From positions 7,137,209 to 7,201,208 of the forward strand of contig SSNP01000008.1 in NCBI GenBank assembly GCA_006937955.1: a stretch of 64,000 bases of DNA, written 5' to 3'. This DNA is from Pachypanchax playfairii (lineage: Eukaryota; Chordata; Actinopteri; Cyprinodontiformes; Aplocheilidae). This document shows, in pieces, positions 59,472 to 64,000 of this stretch; position 1 is the stretch's first letter, and the number at the start of each line of letters is the position of its first letter. The notes beneath the pieces are model-generated. The model was not told the origin of the DNA. It saw only the letters and a program-made list of their open reading frames with translations, and searched no databases. The translations under genes and the position numbers were made by a program.

Positions 59472-61858
59472 TCAGAGTTTAACTTGGGAGTAAACACTTT
59501 CCTGATTCTTCATCTCTCTCGTCTTCTTTACTCGTGTACTTTTCCTTCCAGAGAAATCCAATGCAGCGTACTTCAGATCTGGTCCATCTTCAGTCTGTGT
59601 AGTAAATATTAGGCTTATTATGAAGTTTAATTGTTGCATAGAGGGTGAGAAATATTAATATTTTAAACAGTAACGACGTTTGTGATCTGTGCTTACATCA
59701 TGATCTCTTGGTTGGCTCAAACTGTTGCATCTTGCCTGTGAAGACAAACTTGAGTTTTCTTTTCCTAAAAAGGAAGAAGCACATGAAAATCATCTGACTT
59801 TTCATCCAAAGTAGATTTAATAAGTTGTTATTCTGCACTGTGGGGATTGAAATGTCAAGAAAAACAACACAGAATAACTAAAAATGAATTTCACAACAAT
59901 ATTAAGCCATAACATCACCAACAAGCCACCAGAAAGATTAGGGATGTCCCGATCAAGTTTTTTGCCCTCGATTCCGAGTCTGAGTGATATGATTTTGAGT
60001 ATCTATCAATACAGAGTCCCGATTTGATACTTCTATAATACATTAAAAATGGATTAAAAAAGAGCAAATAAACAGATCTAGGATGTTCCTTATTTTTCTA
60101 TTTAATTCACCCTATTTAAATATTTAGCTGCAGGAGGCACTGAGATACTGGGTTGCTACAGCACCCATAGAGGGAAACTGATTAGCATGTTCTTTTCAGA
60201 ACTGAATTAGGTCGCTCAACTTAGGGGTGTTTTTTTTTCCGAGAGGTAGGTCTGCACTTGAGTTTCTGCTGATGTGGTACTCAAAGACCTTCCCTGTGAC
60301 TGCATGGTTTTAATACAGTACGTACAGACCACAGACATACTTGTGTTTTCCGCTTCAAGCTGCTTCCATGTTCTACTTTGTTTCAGAGACACTATTTAGA
60401 TGCAAAGTGATGCCATGCTGCATGCTTTGCTGTTTCTGTGTAGATGCAGTAAAAAATAATGAGAATGTACATACATCAATGTTCATATCCTGATTGGGAG
60501 GTAACTTCTGATCAAGTCTGAAACCACGTGATTGCGCCCAATTTCTGATCACGTGATCGGATCTGGACATCCCTTCTCTTAGTGTCTTCAGCAGTTTAAA
60601 CTCCAAGTACTCCCAATTTACTGAATAACACTTACTTTTACATGGTTTACATGCTGCTCTTGAAGTTTGATAACAGAAGAAAACAATATTTACAGACACA
60701 GAAAAGGCCAAACAGATTATTGTTATCACCAGTAGAGTAGATTCAGTATCTGCTGTTTGTTCTGTAAAATGAAGATAAAAGACATTTTAAAAAAGACTCA
60801 GTTATGTTTGCACTAACATTATAGAAGTAATAATATTACTGTATATTATCCACTAATAAACATAAAATAATACCTTCTATTTTAGTTCCATTTCCAATTA
60901 AAATGTGTCCACATGTGGCCACAGCACAGTAATAAGTTCCAGGATCAGAGGAGCTGACAGTCTTAGAGAAGTTAAAAACACATCTTAAATCAGATTTATT
61001 TCTACACTCATCATGTCGTTTTCCATCAGTGTAAATGATGTTTGGATGAGTATTTTCTGATGTTGTTCTGAACCAGAACACGCTGAGATCTTCTGAACAC
61101 GGCTTGTTCACGGAGTCAGAAAAGACTGAACACTGAAGAGTCACTGGGTCTCCTGGATGGACTGGATTTAATCCTGTCTGCTGTTGAACAACAGTGTAGT
61201 TCAATGTCTTCTCACTGTTTCCTACAGAATATAATACAATACTGTGTTAGAAATTATTATTTAAATTATAGGTGTGTTTTCTCATTTGAAAGACAGGCAC
61301 AAAGATATTCAAAACAATTCAAATAAAAAGCAGTTCATGCACACGTTACCTTTTATAGTTAAATATGTGCCATTCCAAATATTCTTTGTCCAGTCGATGA
61401 AAGCACAGTGATACAGTCCTTCATCTTTTTGAACTGTTTTCAGGATAATCAGAATGCTGATTTTATCATCAAGCCTCACATTAATTCTTGAAGCAGAAGG
61501 ATTTTGTCCATTTTCAGGTGCTGCAGGATTCTGCATGAAAAGTAATTTCAAAGAATCTCCTGTTATTTGTTTGTACCAGTGAAGTTTACCACTGAAATCC
61601 ATATCATCAGGCAAAGCACATGTCAAATTAACGGGTTCACCAAGTCGAACAGTGATCACTGGAACTGAAGTGTCTGCATTAGATAAAAGTAGAACATGTT
61701 AAACAATAAAGTCAGTAAAGTTGACGTTAAAGAATTAGGACAAGATGAACATAAGCCGTTTAATTTTGGAAGTCACGTAAATACTTCATTATAAATAACT
61801 ATAGATGGAACTTACATCCTTGGTGAAAGAGAAGCAGTGTCACCCAGAAGAGAATCAT
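59472..61858 (-). CDS. nitr: Gene M: NITR, ITIM tail (type 1), copy of gene I
   Basis: Exons in transcript order: 61858-61816, 61673-61350, 61221-60874, 60761-60636, 59764-59697, 59594-59472; 343 codons. The I domain, membrane exon and tail encode the same protein as gene I. The V domain differs at four residues: FMQNP versus FIRNP, and QKDEGLYHC versus QEDEGMYHC. ITIMs LKYAAL and SVYSQV are intact. The intron 4 MITE and the 3' MITE are both shared with gene I. Upstream of the promoter module the flank (CATACTATCGAAATGCATTT, CTGCTACACTGATCTCTCTC) resembles gene J more than gene I. Confidence 0.87.
59940..60574. mobile_element. hAT-like MITE in gene M intron 4
   Basis: Copy of the element at 45551-46185, offset by 14,389 bp, with the same ends. 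Confidence 0.7.
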
Positions 61859-61908
61859 TTTCACACTGTCAATGCTGGGGCTCTTTAGTCTATATTGCAG
61901 TGAAAGAA

Positions 61909-61974
61909 GGAGGTGGGGTGATCCAGGGTCTCTGATTGGTTAATTCAAAACATACTATCGAAATGCATTTCCTG
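61909..61974 (-). promoter_or_regulatory. Conserved upstream module of gene M
   Basis: Same elements as gene F, with AGCAGGAAATGCA at the Ets-type site as in gene J. Confidence 0.5.
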
Positions 61975-62624
61975 CTACACTGATCTCTCTCCTTTTGATT
62001 TGTGTTGACCCCCTATATTCATGTTCTATTAGTATCATGCCATTGTTTTTATCATCTTGCTTAAATCCATTCTTGTCAGATTAGATTTGAGTTTGTTTAA
62101 TCTTTCACTTGGGGGTTTAGCTTTATTTTGGGAATCAGGTTTTTGTGTGTTCTCCTTAACTGTAGCTTAGTCTTACTGGTCCTTTTTTTTTTGCCAGTTA
62201 TTTGAATGGTAGTACAGCGCGTCCTAGTCAGCACCTTGTTTGCTGTCTGTTAGTTTTCTGTTATTTAACTCATAAGAACTCTGACCTGGATTGTTTTTTT
62301 TTTTTTTAATCCCACCTTTCCCCTCACTCTGTTGCATGATCTCACCTGCTTGTGTGTTTGAACTCCCAATTTTAGAGCCCTGTTTTGATTCATCAGTTCA
62401 TCTCCTGTCTGTCCCTAATCTGTATGTAAGTGTGCTATATGTACGTGCTGACTAGTGGACTGGATTCTCTCGCTAACCCCTTTGAGGATCTGTGTTTGAC
62501 CTCATATGTGTCTGGATTATTGTTCTACCCCGATTTGATTGGCTGTATACTTTGATGCATCTGTATATACAGTATTTGTACATAAATATAATACTGATTA
62601 ATGTAATCCTGTGAGTTTAAAGTA
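61975..62624. other. Intergenic upstream of gene M
   Basis: No gene. T-rich runs near 62185 and 62300. No repeat family recognised. Confidence 0.35.
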
Positions 62625-63060
62625 AATGCCTTCTTCTTCTACTGATTTTTATTGGTAGTTGGCAAACAACGAATGGTGCATTTCCGCCGCCAATTAGTGT
62701 GGAGTGTGGACTGGAACAGCACTCAAAAACAAAACCTAATCATAATAATAATAATAATAATACCTATAAAAAAATTAAACTCAAATCCTCCCAAACATTC
62801 TATTTTCTTTGAAAAACTGAAATAAAGCCTGATGACATTCACTTTTTGAATCCTTTCTCAATAAATCAATAAGGTCTAGTTTCATTTTCATCTTGCTTAG
62901 GTTTTGGATTAGTTTTCTTCTTTCTACTTGATATTTCTGACATTGTAATATAACATGATTTATAGTTTCATCTTCACCACAATTGTCACATTTTCCTGTA
63001 TTATGTTTCCCTAATATGAATTAAAATGCCTTATCCATGTTCCTCTTTTCTAATAAGCAA
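62625..63060 (-). mobile_element. LINE 3' end with RT zinc-binding motif
   Basis: On the minus strand, KHNTGKCDNCGEDETINHVI then LQCQKYQVERRKLIQNL (about 63015-62900) is a CxxC...H...C zinc-binding end of the kind found in I/Nimb-like LINEs. It is followed by GTAGAAGAAGAAGG near 62630, a typical (GAA)n tail. A (TAA)n run at about 62741-62761 lies inside. Confidence 0.6.
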
Positions 63061-63559
63061 TCTGCTGCTGCTCTGACTCTGCTTTTAAAAGGGGAGTGGC
63101 AGGTGGAAACAAACTGACTGATTACTGGAGAGAAGCAGGTGAGAGTGATGAACACTGATGAGTATGCAGCAGGTACAGAGGTGAGGAAAGAAGTGGCATT
63201 TGAAAGTAACAGAACATGACAAAAAGTAAGAAAACTGACGGTTTGACATGAAGTCTAACCTTAACAAGTCTAACAGTATGAGACGAGGTGTGAAAGCTGG
63301 GTTGTTTACTTCAGAGAAACTGATCATGAAATGCAGATTCCAAAAATGTAAGATGAAAACTCATTAGTGTCAAAGTGTGCGCAGAAAAACTGCAAAGTGT
63401 ATTATTATCCGAATTTTCACAGCTTCATTTAGTAAAAGTCAGTTTGCATCAGCAGTCATGGGGAAATGTAACAGACGGGATAAAGTCATTTAATCAAGTA
63501 TTATTTGACGAGCTTCTGGGTTTAACTGCTCTCTGAATCTGATTAGCTGTAACATGCTG

Positions 63560-63660
63560 CTTCAGTTATGTGTTTTGACTACTGGTCAAAGTTACTGAAT
63601 CAAAGGCATGTGGCTTCATTTCCTGCGCTCATGACAGATTTACACAGTGAGACAATTAAT
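63560..63660 (-). repeat. Arm of a distant inverted repeat
   Basis: Reverse complement matches 38055-38160 at roughly nine bases in ten. Confidence 0.6.
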
Positions 63661-63735
63661 ATGGAGAGTTTTTTTTATTTTAGTTTACATTTATGTGTAA
63701 TACACATTTTGTATAATATAATCATCATATTTTTA

Positions 63736-63945
63736 CCATATGAACCCTCGCGGTCTCTGCGCTCCTCTGGCAGCCGTCTCCTTATCATCCCTAAAGTCAG
63801 GACACGGACTCACGGTGAGGTGTCCTTCCACTATTATGGCCCTCACCTCTGGAACAGGCTGCCGGAGGACCTCAGGGCCGCAGAGAACGTTCATGTTTTT
63901 AAGAGCAGGCTCAAGACCTACCTTTTTAACCAAGCTTTTAACTAA
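63736..63945 (+). mobile_element. LINE reverse transcriptase C-terminal fragment
   Basis: An intact frame reads YEPSRSLRSSGSRLLIIPKV, GEVSFHYYGPHLWNRLPEDL, RAAENVHVFKSRLKTYLFNQ and a stop at 63943-63945, the usual end of Rex/CR1-like fish LINE ORF2. The 5' part is absent. Confidence 0.8.
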
Positions 63946-64000
63946 TTATTATTTATTATTACGCTTTTTAACTGATTAGCATATTTTACCACATGTATTT

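Overview
This looks like nuclear DNA of a teleost fish. Genes are split into small exons with GT-AG introns, the intergenic DNA is AT-rich and full of fish-type repeats (Tc1, L2/Rex-like LINE tails, tRNA-derived SINEs, hAT relics, MITEs), and the only conventional genes are immunoglobulin-superfamily receptors. There are two multi-base assembly gaps (3374-3753, 37589-37680) and one lone N (57339).

The window is a cluster of about 13 related receptor genes that I assign to the teleost novel immune-type receptor (NITR) family from family knowledge, not from a search. Nearly all share six coding exons: a signal-peptide exon (exactly 43 nt in 12 of 13), a V-domain exon, an I-domain exon with an F/I-G-N/T-G J-like motif and usually six cysteines, a transmembrane exon, a short cytoplasmic exon, and a last exon with two tyrosine motifs. 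The first four junctions are phase 1 and the last is phase 0, and every exon chain below keeps its frame end to end.

Layout: gene A (4-1606, +); repeats and gap; gene B (6177-8029, -); a dead hAT transposase; gene C (12721-14338, -); gene D (18275-20276, -); repeats; gene E (24112-27222, -); LINE-rich DNA; gene F (31781-33761, -); gene G (35729-37305, +); gene H (40196-43775, -); gene I (45083-47470, -); a hAT relic; gene J (50309-52081, -); LINE relics; gene K (54847-56978, -); a two-exon fragment L (57605-58164, -); gene M (59472-61858, -); LINE fragments to the end.

Two cytoplasmic tail types alternate among the minus-strand genes. Type 1 (B, D, E, F, I, J, M) carries two ITIM-like motifs (L-x-YAAL/I and SVYSQ/H-I/L/V) and predicts inhibition. 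Type 2 (C, H, K) carries W-I/M-YS... and RIY-x-A motifs that are not strict ITIMs. Pairs with matching ectodomain sequence have opposite tails (E/H, F/K, and B/C for the V exon only), and for E/H and F/K the switch point falls at the J-like motif at the end of the I exon. No transmembrane segment has a charged residue of the kind that recruits activating adaptors. A roughly 4.6 kb block (42964 to about 47590) recurs almost unchanged at 57340 to about 61960; the second copy begins right after the lone N, so a recent duplication, an allelic copy, or an assembly artefact are all possible.
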